NCBI RefSeq assembly: GCF_004005905.1
Contig: NZ_SACO01000002.1
Coordinates: forward strand, 124,001 to 188,000
Origin: Novosphingobium umbonatum
GTDB taxonomy: Bacteria > Pseudomonadota > Alphaproteobacteria > Sphingomonadales > Sphingomonadaceae
Direction: 5' to 3'
DNA: 64,000 bases
This document shows positions 24,552 to 33,082 of the stretch, one piece after another. Within the stretch, counting starts at the first letter, position 1, and every line of letters starts with the position of its first letter. Position numbers and translations under genes: made by a program. The notes under the pieces are model-generated. The model did no database searches, was not told the origin of the DNA, and saw only the letters and a program-made list of their open reading frames with translations.

Positions 24552-26054
24552 TTACAAACGCACCGTCACCGCCTTGGTTTCCAGATAGGCGTCCAGGCCT
24601 TCCTGCCCGAATTCGCGGCCCCAGCCCGATTGGCCATAGCCGCCGAACGGAATGTTGGTGCCCACGCCCCCGTGGCAATTGATCGACACATGGCCCGAAC
24701 GGATGCGCTTCACCAAGCGATGCGCGGTGGACAAATCGCGCGTCCACACGCTGCCTGACAGGCCAAAGGGCGTGTCATTGGCCATGGCGGCAATCGCATC
24801 CAGATCATCGCCGCCAAACTTCTGCACCGCCATCACCGGGCCGAAGATTTCCTCGCGCACGATGGCCATATCAGGGCGACAATCGGTGAAGATGGTGGGC
24901 TGGATAAAGTTACCCGCCCGATCCAGCTTTTGCCCGCCGCAAACCAGCGTCGCGCCTTCTTCCTGCCCCTTGGCAATATAGCCCATCACCTTGGCGCTAT
25001 GCGTGGTGGAGATCATCGGGCCTTGCTGGCTGGCGGGGTCAAGCCCATGGCCCAGCTTCATATGCCCTGCAAACGCGGCCAGCCCTTCCACCAGCGCATC
25101 ATGGATCGCCTCATGCGCAAAGATGCGCGTGCCGGCCATGCAATTCTGCCCCTGAAGGAAGAAGGTGGCCAGCGCCACACCGGGCACAGCCAAAGCCAGA
25201 TCGGCGTCCGGCATCACCACCACCGGCGATTTGCCGCCCAGCTCAAGGCTGACTTTCTTCAGATTGCCCAGCGCGGCCTGCACGATCTTCTTGCCGGTCA
25301 CGGTGGAGCCGGTGAAGCTGATCTTGTCCACATGCGGGTGCGAGGCCAGAGCCGCGCCCGCATCATGGCCAAAGCCGTTGATGATATTGACCACGCCCGC
25401 AGGGAAACCGGCGTCCAGAATCATCTGCCCCAGCGCCAGCACCGACAGCGGGGTTTCCTCCGAAGGCTTCATCACCACGGTGCAACCCGCCGCCAGCGCG
25501 GGCGCCAGCTTCAGAATGGCAGTGGAGAGCGGCACGTTCCAAGGCACGATCAGCCCCGCCACGCCCACCGGCTCGCGCAGAGTATAGGTCAGCGCTTCGG
25601 TTTCGGCCGAGATATGGCGCGGAGGGGCAGTGGTGGTGCCCTCGATCCGCATCACCGCGCCCGCGTAATAGTCCACCATCTCCACGCAATTGGCGGTGGT
25701 CAGCCCTGCGATAAAGCCGGGCATGCCATTGTCGATAATGTCCAGCTCGGTCAGCAGTTGCGCATTGCTCTCCATGATCCGCGCAAGGCGGAACAGGATG
25801 GCGGTGCGGTCGGCCACGGTCATGCGGCCCCATGCGCCTTCAAACGCGCGGCGCGCGGCGGCCACGGCCAGATCCACTTCTGCGGCGCCACCCGTGGCAA
25901 AGCGCGCCAGTTCCAGCCCCGTCGCCGGATCGCTGGTGCCATGCTCGCCGCTGCCATCAACCCATTGGTTGTCGATCAGCAGGCGATGCTTCTGCGCCAG
26001 AAAAGCCGCCGTTTGCGGCGCAATGGCATGGCCATCGAAAGGCAGCACGCTCAT
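24552..26054 (-). CDS. NAD(P)-dependent aldehyde dehydrogenase (second copy)
   Basis: Protein of 500 residues. Catalytic residues are E271 in LELGGKSP and C305 in LQGQNCMAGTR; the PWNVPL and FTGSTVTGKK blocks are conserved. It is the last of three genes with ATGA overlaps (deacetylase-fold protein, flavin monooxygenase, ALDH), so it probably oxidises an aldehyde released by those enzymes. Its sequence is clearly distinct from the ALDH at 15853, so this is not a recent duplicate. Confidence 0.92.
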   Translation of the reverse strand: MSVLPFDGHAIAPQTAAFLAQKHRLLIDNQWVDGSGEHGTSDPATGLELARFATGGAAEVDLAVAAARRAFEGAWGRMTVADRTAILFRLARIMESNAQLLTELDIIDNGMPGFIAGLTTANCVEMVDYYAGAVMRIEGTTTAPPRHISAETEALTYTLREPVGVAGLIVPWNVPLSTAILKLAPALAAGCTVVMKPSEETPLSVLALGQMILDAGFPAGVVNIINGFGHDAGAALASHPHVDKISFTGSTVTGKKIVQAALGNLKKVSLELGGKSPVVVMPDADLALAVPGVALATFFLQGQNCMAGTRIFAHEAIHDALVEGLAAFAGHMKLGHGLDPASQQGPMISTTHSAKVMGYIAKGQEEGATLVCGGQKLDRAGNFIQPTIFTDCRPDMAIVREEIFGPVMAVQKFGGDDLDAIAAMANDTPFGLSGSVWTRDLSTAHRLVKRIRSGHVSINCHGGVGTNIPFGGYGQSGWGREFGQEGLDAYLETKAVTVRL

Positions 26055-27202
26055 ACTTCCACCGTCCGCGGGTCATAGGTGAACAGGCCGAGCGATTCCT
26101 CGTCCTTCATCTCGCCAAGGCCGAACAGATTGGTGTCCTGCCCCTGCATGCGATCGGCATTGGCGTTGGATTCCTGCTGGATGAAGGTCGCGCGTTCATG
26201 ACGGGCCTTCTGGTAACGTTCCAGACCTTCTGCCAGACTGTTGCTGGCCGCCAGAGCGCGGGCCAGCACGACAGCGTCTTCAATCCCGCAGGCCGCGCCA
26301 TGGCCAAGGAAAGGCGTCATCGCATGGGCCGCATCGCCCAGCAGCGTGACATTGCCGTCCAGCACCCAATTGTCCAAAGGCTTGCGCGCATTGATCGCCC
26401 ACTTGAACAAGGGCTGTTTGATGGCGGCGGCCAGCAGGCGCTTGGCATCATCGCACCAGTGGCCATAGATGGCATCCAGTTCCGCCGGATCGGCAGGCGT
26501 GGTCCAGCCTTCCTGATTCCAGCCTTCCTGCCGCGCAAAGAAGACGAAATTCATAACCTTGCTGCCGCGCACATTATAACGGTTCATCATCGCGCCCGGG
26601 CCGATGATGATGCCGGGATAATCGGACAGGTCCTGAATTTCCGGCGTTACCGGCACCAGACAGCGCCATGCGACATGGCCGGTGAAATGGGGCGCGGCAT
26701 TTTCAAAACGCTGGCGGATGATGGATTTGACGCCATCGGCCCCGACCAACAGATCGGCGGAAAACTGGCGTCCATCGGCGCAGGTGACGGTCGTCCCCTC
26801 GCTGGAAACAACAGCCGCCCCCGCGACCAGTTCCACGCCAGCCTTGCGCGCGGCCCCCAGCATCACATCATGCAGGTCTGCACGATGGACCGTGATATAG
26901 GGCGCGCCATATTTTGCGCGCTGGGTGGAACGGTCAAAGCCGACGATGGTGCGGCCGTCTTCCCAGTGCTGGATACGCTGGCGGGTCGGTTCGACGCCCA
27001 CGGCGGCGGCTTCCTCGCAAATGCCGATGAAGTCCAAGCCCTTCATCGCATTCGGAGTCAGGGTCAGCCCTGCGCCAATCTCGCCAAATTGCGGCGCGGA
27101 TTCCAGCAGCGTCACCTTGAAACCCTGCTGGGCCAGAGCGGCGGAAGCAGTCATGCCCGCAATGCCGCCGCCCACGATCAGGATGGTTTCAGAACGGCTC
27201 AT
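26051..27202 (-). CDS. FAD-dependent monooxygenase (salicylate / 6-hydroxynicotinate hydroxylase-like)
   Basis: Protein of 383 residues with the class A flavoprotein signatures ILIVGGGIAGMTAS (8-21), LLVGADGVKSIIRQ (about 151-164) and VTLLGDAAHAMTPFLGHGA. The last block is the form found in salicylate 1-monooxygenase and 6-hydroxynicotinate 3-monooxygenase, so oxidative decarboxylation or ring hydroxylation of an acid is plausible. It is coupled by ATGA to the PuuE-like protein before it and to the ALDH after it. The substrate cannot be read. Confidence 0.88.
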   Translation of the reverse strand: MSRSETILIVGGGIAGMTASAALAQQGFKVTLLESAPQFGEIGAGLTLTPNAMKGLDFIGICEEAAAVGVEPTRQRIQHWEDGRTIVGFDRSTQRAKYGAPYITVHRADLHDVMLGAARKAGVELVAGAAVVSSEGTTVTCADGRQFSADLLVGADGVKSIIRQRFENAAPHFTGHVAWRCLVPVTPEIQDLSDYPGIIIGPGAMMNRYNVRGSKVMNFVFFARQEGWNQEGWTTPADPAELDAIYGHWCDDAKRLLAAAIKQPLFKWAINARKPLDNWVLDGNVTLLGDAAHAMTPFLGHGAACGIEDAVVLARALAASNSLAEGLERYQKARHERATFIQQESNANADRMQGQDTNLFGLGEMKDEESLGLFTYDPRTVEV

Positions 27203-28128
27203 GCCTTGGCCCCTTCACCCAACTGGCCGGGGATATGCGACTCATGATTGGCCAGATACCATTCCGCGATTTCCTCGCGCGTGGCCCACCACACATTGGG
27301 CAGGCTCTTGGCATGTTCGATAAATTCACGCAGCGCGCGGATGCGATGGGCGCGGCCCGACACATGCGGGTGCAGGCCGACATTCATGATCCGCCCCGTC
27401 TTGGCGCCCTCGGCATAGAGCACGTCCAGCTCCTCGATCAGCGCATCACGGAACTGGTCGGTGGTGAAATTCTTGCGGGTGATGAAGGTGAAATCGTTGA
27501 TCTCGTTGGAATAGGGCACCGAGACGATCGGACCATTGGGCGTTTTCAGCAAGTAAGGCTGATCATCATTCATGATGTCGCAGTAAAAGCTGCAGCCATA
27601 TTCGGCCAGAATATCGGCGGTCTGCATCGTGCCGCGCAAGCTGGACGACAGCCAGCCCTTGCTCTTGCGGCCGGTGAATTTTTCAAACTGGTCAAGGCTG
27701 CGCAGGATGATGTCGCGCTCCTTTTCCGGTTGATGGGCAAAGCTGGTCAGCAATTCGCCCTGTTCCCAATTATGGGTCAGCAATTCCCAGCCACGCTCCA
27801 GCACGGCATCAGTCATCGCCTTGCGGCGTTCAAAGGTCACCGCATTGGTGGTACAACTGGCCTTCACGCCCAGCTCGTCAAACAGGTCGAACATGCGCCA
27901 GATGCCCACGCGCTGGCCATATTCACGCCAGGTGAAATTGGGGAAGTCGGGCGTATTGGCGGGCAGCGAGTCGGGCAGGATGGCAGGGCCGCCCGCGTAA
28001 TAGGGCTTGTCGCTATCCTTGGTCAGATCCCACGTCTCAAGGTTGAAAGTCAGGATCAGGGCCACCTGCGCGCCATTGGGCCACTTCAGGGGCTGGCGGG
28101 CGGGAAGAGGGATATAATCATAATCCAT
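27199..28128 (-). CDS. Polysaccharide-deacetylase-fold protein (PuuE-like)
   Basis: Protein of 309 residues with the NodB-type barrel. The usual metal triad Asp-His-His is altered: the first motif reads TFNLETWD (27-34) and the second THNWEQGEL (118-126), that is H-x3-Q instead of H-x3-H. Cofactor-independent allantoinase PuuE also departs from the metal-binding pattern, so a C-N bond hydrolase of a cyclic ureide or amide is more likely than a sugar deacetylase, given the operon with a flavin monooxygenase and ALDH. First gene of that operon; no signal peptide. Confidence 0.78.
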   Translation of the reverse strand: MDYDYIPLPARQPLKWPNGAQVALILTFNLETWDLTKDSDKPYYAGGPAILPDSLPANTPDFPNFTWREYGQRVGIWRMFDLFDELGVKASCTTNAVTFERRKAMTDAVLERGWELLTHNWEQGELLTSFAHQPEKERDIILRSLDQFEKFTGRKSKGWLSSSLRGTMQTADILAEYGCSFYCDIMNDDQPYLLKTPNGPIVSVPYSNEINDFTFITRKNFTTDQFRDALIEELDVLYAEGAKTGRIMNVGLHPHVSGRAHRIRALREFIEHAKSLPNVWWATREEIAEWYLANHESHIPGQLGEGAKA

Positions 28129-28263
28129 GAGACGTCACTCGCTTAGCTGTTCCGGCCCCGCCCGCGACGGAATCGATGCCGGTGTAGAATTGGCCTTTGG
28201 GGGTCGGCGATCAATAGAGCCCTTCCCCTTGATCAACGCAGCCGCAATGGGCCGATTTGCGCA

Positions 28264-29736
28264 TCAGGCGGATAGAACTTCCAGCGCCACCCGCTCGGAG
28301 GATTCCAGCGCGCCTTCCAATCCGCGCGCACCGGTGGCGGTATGTTCGCCGCAGAAATGCAGGCGGCCAGCAGGCTTGCCCAACTCGCCCATCACACCGG
28401 CCACCTGACCGGGGCTGAAATAGGCCCAATCGCCCTGGTTGAAGCGTTCGCCCACCCAGCTGAAATAGGCCGCGCCGCGCAGCTTGCCCTTGGCAGCGGG
28501 GCGGATGGCTTCGATCTGGGCGATGATGGCGGCAAGGGCGTTTTCCTTGCCCCCCTGAGACACTAGGGCGTCCCAATAATGGGCCATGGCCCCGCGCGCC
28601 TGCACCATGAAACCGGAGATTTCCTCCGGCGTCTTACCGAAACGCTGGGGCGTTACCACACCGGCCACGCCATCAGTCCACATGCCCGCCGACTGCTTAT
28701 CCTCTTCCCAGAAGGGCGAGGTGGCGGTGAGGAAGGCGATGGACAAAGGCTGATAGGGCATGGTCGCCACGCTGCGCGCCTGAACACCCGACAGGCCGGG
28801 CATGATATGCACATGGCGCAAGGTGGAGAAGGGCAGCGAGCACACCACGCGCCCTGCGGTAAAGCGCGAACCATCGGCGCAAGTGACCGTGGCATTGGTG
28901 GCGGTGGTTTCAATCGCCACCACTTCCTTGCCCAGCAGGACATCGCCCTTCAATTGCTTGGCCATGGCTTGGGGCAGCAACAGATTGCCGCCCTTAACCG
29001 CCAGCGACTTGGGACCGGCGGCGAACTGCGCCTTCACAAAGCCGTCATTATATTCCAGCATCAGCGCCGAAACATCATAGGCATTGCTGCCGTAATAGGG
29101 CGAGACATCATTGGCCAGATGGATGGCCTGATCCGACAGGCCCTGCGCCTTCAGCCATTCATACAGCGAGATGTCGAGCGGGGCATTGGCCGCATCCGCC
29201 CATTGGGTCCAGTCTTTCAAGCGCGTATGCTTGGCGATCAAGGTGCTGACCACTTCGGCGGGCATCATGCTCTTCATCGCATCGGGGAAGGGATTGGCCG
29301 GATGGCGCGCCCATTCCTCGCGGCTCAGCAATTGGCCGTTGATGTAAAGGCCGGGCGCCCCGCCGATACGATAGCGCGCGCCCACTTCCTCCAGCGCCAC
29401 GCCCGCGCGATTGGCGGCATCAATCCCGCGGCCATAGCCTTCGGCCATCGAGTTGAAGCCCATTTCGGGATAGCCGGGTTGATCCAGCAGCGTCATGATC
29501 CGCCCGCCAACGCGGTTGCGCCCTTCCAGCACGGCCACGTTCAGCCCCTGCTGCTCCAGCATCCATGCCGTGTTCAGGCCCGAAATCCCCGCGCCCAGCA
29601 CGATCACATCCAACCCGCGCGGAGCGGAGGGTTTGCCCGCCGCCTTTTTGGCCGCAGCCTGCGCCAAGGACGGCATCCCCGCCATCAAGCCGGCCATACC
29701 AAGGCCAAAAGCAAATCCACGCCGGTCGATCGTCAC
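28264..29736 (-). CDS. Tat-exported flavin amine oxidase family protein
   Basis: Protein of 490 residues. It begins with a twin-arginine signal (DRRGFAFG, then a hydrophobic run to SLAQAAA). The FAD motif VIVLGAGISGLNTAWML, the VLEGRNRVGGRIMT block and the C-terminal LHFCGEHTATGARGLEGALESS are the amine-oxidase family marks. It may oxidise a C-N bond in the periplasm. The GTG at 29736 is preferred over the TTG at 29739 because of its spacing from GGGGAG. It diverges from an exported hydrolase with a palindromic site between them. A homologue is at 61692. Confidence 0.87.
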   Translation of the reverse strand: MTIDRRGFAFGLGMAGLMAGMPSLAQAAAKKAAGKPSAPRGLDVIVLGAGISGLNTAWMLEQQGLNVAVLEGRNRVGGRIMTLLDQPGYPEMGFNSMAEGYGRGIDAANRAGVALEEVGARYRIGGAPGLYINGQLLSREEWARHPANPFPDAMKSMMPAEVVSTLIAKHTRLKDWTQWADAANAPLDISLYEWLKAQGLSDQAIHLANDVSPYYGSNAYDVSALMLEYNDGFVKAQFAAGPKSLAVKGGNLLLPQAMAKQLKGDVLLGKEVVAIETTATNATVTCADGSRFTAGRVVCSLPFSTLRHVHIMPGLSGVQARSVATMPYQPLSIAFLTATSPFWEEDKQSAGMWTDGVAGVVTPQRFGKTPEEISGFMVQARGAMAHYWDALVSQGGKENALAAIIAQIEAIRPAAKGKLRGAAYFSWVGERFNQGDWAYFSPGQVAGVMGELGKPAGRLHFCGEHTATGARGLEGALESSERVALEVLSA

Positions 29737-29843
29737 CAAAATTCTCCCCGCTTAGGCTGGGCCGCCCTGCATCAAGGGCCACAAGTTCTACGAGCGCAAA
29801 GCATAAGCCAAGCCCCGTTCCGGCGACCGGACACCCATGCGCC

Positions 29844-29860
29844 TCACCACCTGTCGGATA
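29844..29860. promoter_or_regulatory. Copy of the iclR-linked palindrome between divergent exported enzymes
   Basis: TCACCACCTGTCGGATA matches the 23606 site at 14 of 17 positions; the spacer and right arm are identical. It lies 107 bp upstream of the amine oxidase and 155 bp upstream of the exported hydrolase. Confidence 0.5.
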
Positions 29861-30015
29861 GGCTGAGCGGCGTATCGATAAAGCGGGCGCAAGGCCATAG
29901 ATTGCCCCTCGGTTGCGCAAGGCAAAATGCTATGCCCCATAAGGATAGGCCCGACCTGACAGGCCGCCAAGGGCGCTGCATGGCTTGTGACAAAGTAATT
30001 GGTGGAGAAAGAAGA

Positions 30016-31020
30016 ATGTCGAGATTGCTTGCTCTGGCGCTGGCCTCCACTCTGGGCCCGGCCCTATCTTTCGCCGCCCTATCTTTCGCCGCCCCGCTCC
30101 ATGCGCAGGGCGCGGCCGCTGCTGCCCTGCCCAAACCGGAATATCTGACTGTCGAGCAATTGCGCGCCAAATACCGCGATCCGGCCAGTCGCTTCATGAC
30201 CATCAAGGGCGTGGAGGTGCATTACAAGGATGAGGGCCCGCGTGGCGCCCCTGTGCTGTTGATGGTGCATGGCTCGGTGTCCACCCTGCGCACTTGGGAC
30301 GCCACCACCGCGCGCCTCAAAACCCGCTATCGCATCATCCGTTTCGACATCCCCGGCTATGGCCTGTCGGGCCGTATTTCTGACGAGGTGGCCGCCAATG
30401 TGCAGCCGCTCGATATTACCGAAGGGCTGGTCGATGCGCTGGGGGTCAAGAAACTGACCTTTGTCGGCGTTTCCAGCGGCGGCACCATGGGCATGTATCT
30501 GGCCGCACACCGCCCCGAACTGGTGGAACGCCTGATCCTGTCCAACACGCCTTCCGATCCGGTGAAATATGACCATCTGGTGATGCCGCAAAGCTTTATC
30601 GATGCCACCGCGCGGACCAAGGCCAACAATGGCTTTCAGGACATGGATTTCTGGAACAATTACCTGTCCTATTTTGCCGGTGATCCCAAAAGGATCAGCG
30701 CCAAGACCCGCGCCGAATATTATGATTTCAACCGCCGCGTGCCGGAAAAATATCCCATCGCGCTGGTGGCCCGCATTGGCGATGGCAAACAGGCCACCAT
30801 CGAAATGGCCAAGGTGAAGGCCCCCACCCTTTTGCTCTGGGGCAATGCCGATCCGCTGCTGCCCGAAGCGGCGGCCAATGCCATCACCCGCTATCTGGGC
30901 AGCGCCACGATCAGCCGCGTGCTGATGAATGATGTGGGCCACTATCCGCCGCTGGAAGTGGGCGACCGCATCGCCCAGTTGATCGCCGCCTATGTCGAGG
31001 CGGGCACGCCCAAACTCTGA
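30016..31020 (+). CDS. Exported alpha/beta hydrolase
   Basis: Protein of 334 residues with a signal peptide (to about APLHAQG at 26-32). Oxyanion motif MVHGS (83-87), nucleophile elbow GVSSG with S153, acid region WGNADPLLP and a C-terminal His in NDVGHYPPLE complete a normal Ser hydrolase triad. GGAG precedes the ATG at 30016; the frame is open much further upstream but crosses the amine oxidase gene and is a shadow. It is five bases upstream of the second LeuC-like gene and likely shares its operon. Similar exported hydrolases are at 9138 and 59687. Confidence 0.87.
   Translation: MSRLLALALASTLGPALSFAALSFAAPLHAQGAAAAALPKPEYLTVEQLRAKYRDPASRFMTIKGVEVHYKDEGPRGAPVLLMVHGSVSTLRTWDATTARLKTRYRIIRFDIPGYGLSGRISDEVAANVQPLDITEGLVDALGVKKLTFVGVSSGGTMGMYLAAHRPELVERLILSNTPSDPVKYDHLVMPQSFIDATARTKANNGFQDMDFWNNYLSYFAGDPKRISAKTRAEYYDFNRRVPEKYPIALVARIGDGKQATIEMAKVKAPTLLLWGNADPLLPEAAANAITRYLGSATISRVLMNDVGHYPPLEVGDRIAQLIAAYVEAGTPKL
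30061..30090 (+). repeat. Perfect 15-bp tandem duplication in a signal peptide
   Basis: The unit GCCCTATCTTTCGCC occurs twice back to back and encodes a duplicated LSFAA in the hydrophobic core of the hydrolase signal peptide. It keeps the frame and lengthens the core by five residues. Confidence 0.9.
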
Positions 31021-31025
31021 GAAAG

Positions 31026-32453
31026 ATGATGACCGCTCAAACCCTGTATCAAAAGCTGTGGGCAGCGCATGTCGTGGCGGACCTGCCGGGCGGCGAGGCG
31101 CTGCTCTATATCGACCGCCATATCGTGCATGAAGTGTCCAGCCCGCAGGCCTTTGTGTCCATGCGTGAGTCCGGGCGAAAATTGCGCCGCCCCGAAACCC
31201 ATCTGGGCGTGGCCGACCATGCTGTGCCCACCCGCAGCCCGCGCGCCGATGGTGTGCGCCATGGTACGATCGAGGACGCACAGGCCGCCGCGCAAATCGC
31301 CGAACTGGAAGCCAATGTCCGCGATTTTGCCGTGCCCTATGCCGAGTTGGACGGGCCGGAACAGGGCATCGTGCATGTGATCGGGCCGGAAAGCGGCTTT
31401 ACCCTGCCGGGCACCACCATCGTCTGCGGCGATAGCCATACCACCACCCATGGCGCTTTTGGCGCTCTGGCCTTTGGCATTGGCGCATCCGAACAGGGCA
31501 CGGTGATGGCCGCGCAAGCCCTGCGTCAAAAACCGGCCAAAACCATGCGTATCGCGCTGGAAGGGCAACGCCACCCGCTGGTGTTCGCCAAGGATATCGC
31601 GCTGGCCATCATCGCCCGCATCGGGGCGGATGGCGCGGCGGGCCATGCGGTGGAATTCACCGGCGAGGTGGTGCGCGCCATGAGCATGGCCGAGCGCATG
31701 ACCCTGTGCAACATGATGATCGAGGCGGGCAGCCGCGTGGGTCTGGTTGCGCCCGATGCAGTGACCTTCGCCTATCTGGAGGGCCGCCGTCTGGCACCCA
31801 AGGGCGAAAATTGGACCAAGGCGGTCGCCTATTGGCAGACCTTGGCCAGCGATGAAGGCGCGGCCTATGACCGCGAGTTGGTGATCGATGTGGCGGAAAT
31901 CGCGCCGCAGGTCAGCTGGGGCACAACGCCCGACCAGACCCTGCCAGTGGATGCGCCCCTGCCCGATCCCGCCGCCCTGCCCGATGGCCCGGCCAAGCGT
32001 CAGGCGGAAAAGGCGCTGGCCTATATGGGCCTTGCCGCCGGGCAGACGATGGCCTCTGTGCCGATCACCCATGCCTTCATCGGTTCCTGCACCAATGGCC
32101 GGATCGAGGATCTGCGCGCCGCCGCTGGCGTGGCCTATGGCCGTAAAGTGGCCGCGGGGGTGAAAGCCATTGTCGTGCCCGGCTCTGCCGCCACCCGCGC
32201 CGCTGCCGAGGCCGAAGGGCTGGACAAGATTTTCCGCGAGGCCGGTTTTGAATGGCGTCTGGCAGGCTGCTCGATGTGCGTGGCCATGAATGACGACCGT
32301 CTGGCGGTGGGCGAACGCTGCGCCTCCACCAGCAACCGCAATTTCGAAGGCCGCCAAGGTCCGGGCGGGCGCACCCATTTGATGAGCCCCGCCATGGCCG
32401 CCGCCGCCGCCATTTGCGGCCATATTGCCGATGTAAGGAGCCTTGGCGCATGA
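31026..32453 (+). CDS. LeuC-like (aconitase-family) hydratase large subunit
   Basis: Protein of 475 residues, the usual LeuC length; a second ATG at 31029 is equally possible. It is closer to canonical LeuC than the copy at the window start: YIDRHIVHEVSSPQAF, CGDSHTTTHGAFGALAFGIG, GSCTNGRIEDLRAAA and AGCSMCVAMNDDRL are all present, including the three cluster cysteines. However it sits between an exported hydrolase and an isochorismatase-family amidase, with no leuA/leuB. LeuCD homologues are known as maleate or citraconate hydratases, and this context favours that role (inference). Confidence 0.9.
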   Translation: MMTAQTLYQKLWAAHVVADLPGGEALLYIDRHIVHEVSSPQAFVSMRESGRKLRRPETHLGVADHAVPTRSPRADGVRHGTIEDAQAAAQIAELEANVRDFAVPYAELDGPEQGIVHVIGPESGFTLPGTTIVCGDSHTTTHGAFGALAFGIGASEQGTVMAAQALRQKPAKTMRIALEGQRHPLVFAKDIALAIIARIGADGAAGHAVEFTGEVVRAMSMAERMTLCNMMIEAGSRVGLVAPDAVTFAYLEGRRLAPKGENWTKAVAYWQTLASDEGAAYDRELVIDVAEIAPQVSWGTTPDQTLPVDAPLPDPAALPDGPAKRQAEKALAYMGLAAGQTMASVPITHAFIGSCTNGRIEDLRAAAGVAYGRKVAAGVKAIVVPGSAATRAAAEAEGLDKIFREAGFEWRLAGCSMCVAMNDDRLAVGERCASTSNRNFEGRQGPGGRTHLMSPAMAAAAAICGHIADVRSLGA

Positions 32454-33079
32454 CGCAGCCGCTCACCACCCTGTCGGGCCATGCCATTGCCATGCCCGAA
32501 GAGAATATCGACACCGACATCATCTTCCCCGCGCGTTTCCTGCTGATCACCGCCAAGGCGGGACTGGGCCGCTATGCGTTCCATGATCGCCGCTTTGACG
32601 CCTCGGGCGCGCCGGTGGAGGGCTATGTCCTCAACCGCGCCCCTTTCCGCCCCGAAGACGAGGCAGCGCCCTTCATCGTGGCGGGCGCCAATTTCGGATC
32701 GGGGTCCAGTCGCGAACAGGCTGTCTGGGCGATTGCGGGGCTGGGCGTGCGCTGCATCATCGCCACCGGCTTTGGCGAGATTTTCCACGCCAATTGCCAG
32801 CGCAACGGCATTCTGCCCATCACCCTGCCCGCTGATGTGGTGGCGGGCCTGATGGAAGCGGCTGAAGGGCAGCAGCGTTTCGCACTCGATCTGGACGCGC
32901 AGAGCCTGACCGTGGGCAACCAGACTTTCACCTTCGACATTGCGGAAGAACGCAAGCTGAGCCTGATGAATGGCTGGGATGAAACCGGCCTGCTGCTCCA
33001 TCAATATGCCGATGCGATCACCGCATTTGAAACCCGCCAGCAAGCCATGTGCCCATGGCTCTATGCCAAGGAAGATTGA
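32450..33079 (+). CDS. LeuD-like hydratase small subunit
   Basis: Protein of 209 residues with ENIDTDIIFPARFL near the N-terminus and GANFGSGSSREQAVWAIAGLGVRCIIA (about 76-102). It is ATGA-coupled to the large subunit and three bases from the following amidase gene. The ATG at 32450 is chosen for the overlap; the frame is open to 32414. Together the pair should form one iron-sulfur hydro-lyase. It differs clearly from the LeuD-like protein at 640. Confidence 0.9.
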   Translation: MTQPLTTLSGHAIAMPEENIDTDIIFPARFLLITAKAGLGRYAFHDRRFDASGAPVEGYVLNRAPFRPEDEAAPFIVAGANFGSGSSREQAVWAIAGLGVRCIIATGFGEIFHANCQRNGILPITLPADVVAGLMEAAEGQQRFALDLDAQSLTVGNQTFTFDIAEERKLSLMNGWDETGLLLHQYADAITAFETRQQAMCPWLYAKED

Positions 33080-33082
33080 GCC

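Noticed and set aside
28258-28274. GGCGGATAGAAC near the amine oxidase 3' end as an iclR-linked site
   Set aside because: Only one arm matches and it lies in coding sequence at the end of a gene.
28579-31020. An 813-residue version of the exported hydrolase
   Set aside because: The extension is antisense to the amine oxidase. A ribosome site and a signal peptide mark the true start at 30016.
31026-33079. Leucine biosynthesis genes leuC and leuD
   Set aside because: The proteins look canonical, but no leuA or leuB is near and the partners are catabolic. Not fully excluded; gene symbols therefore left empty.
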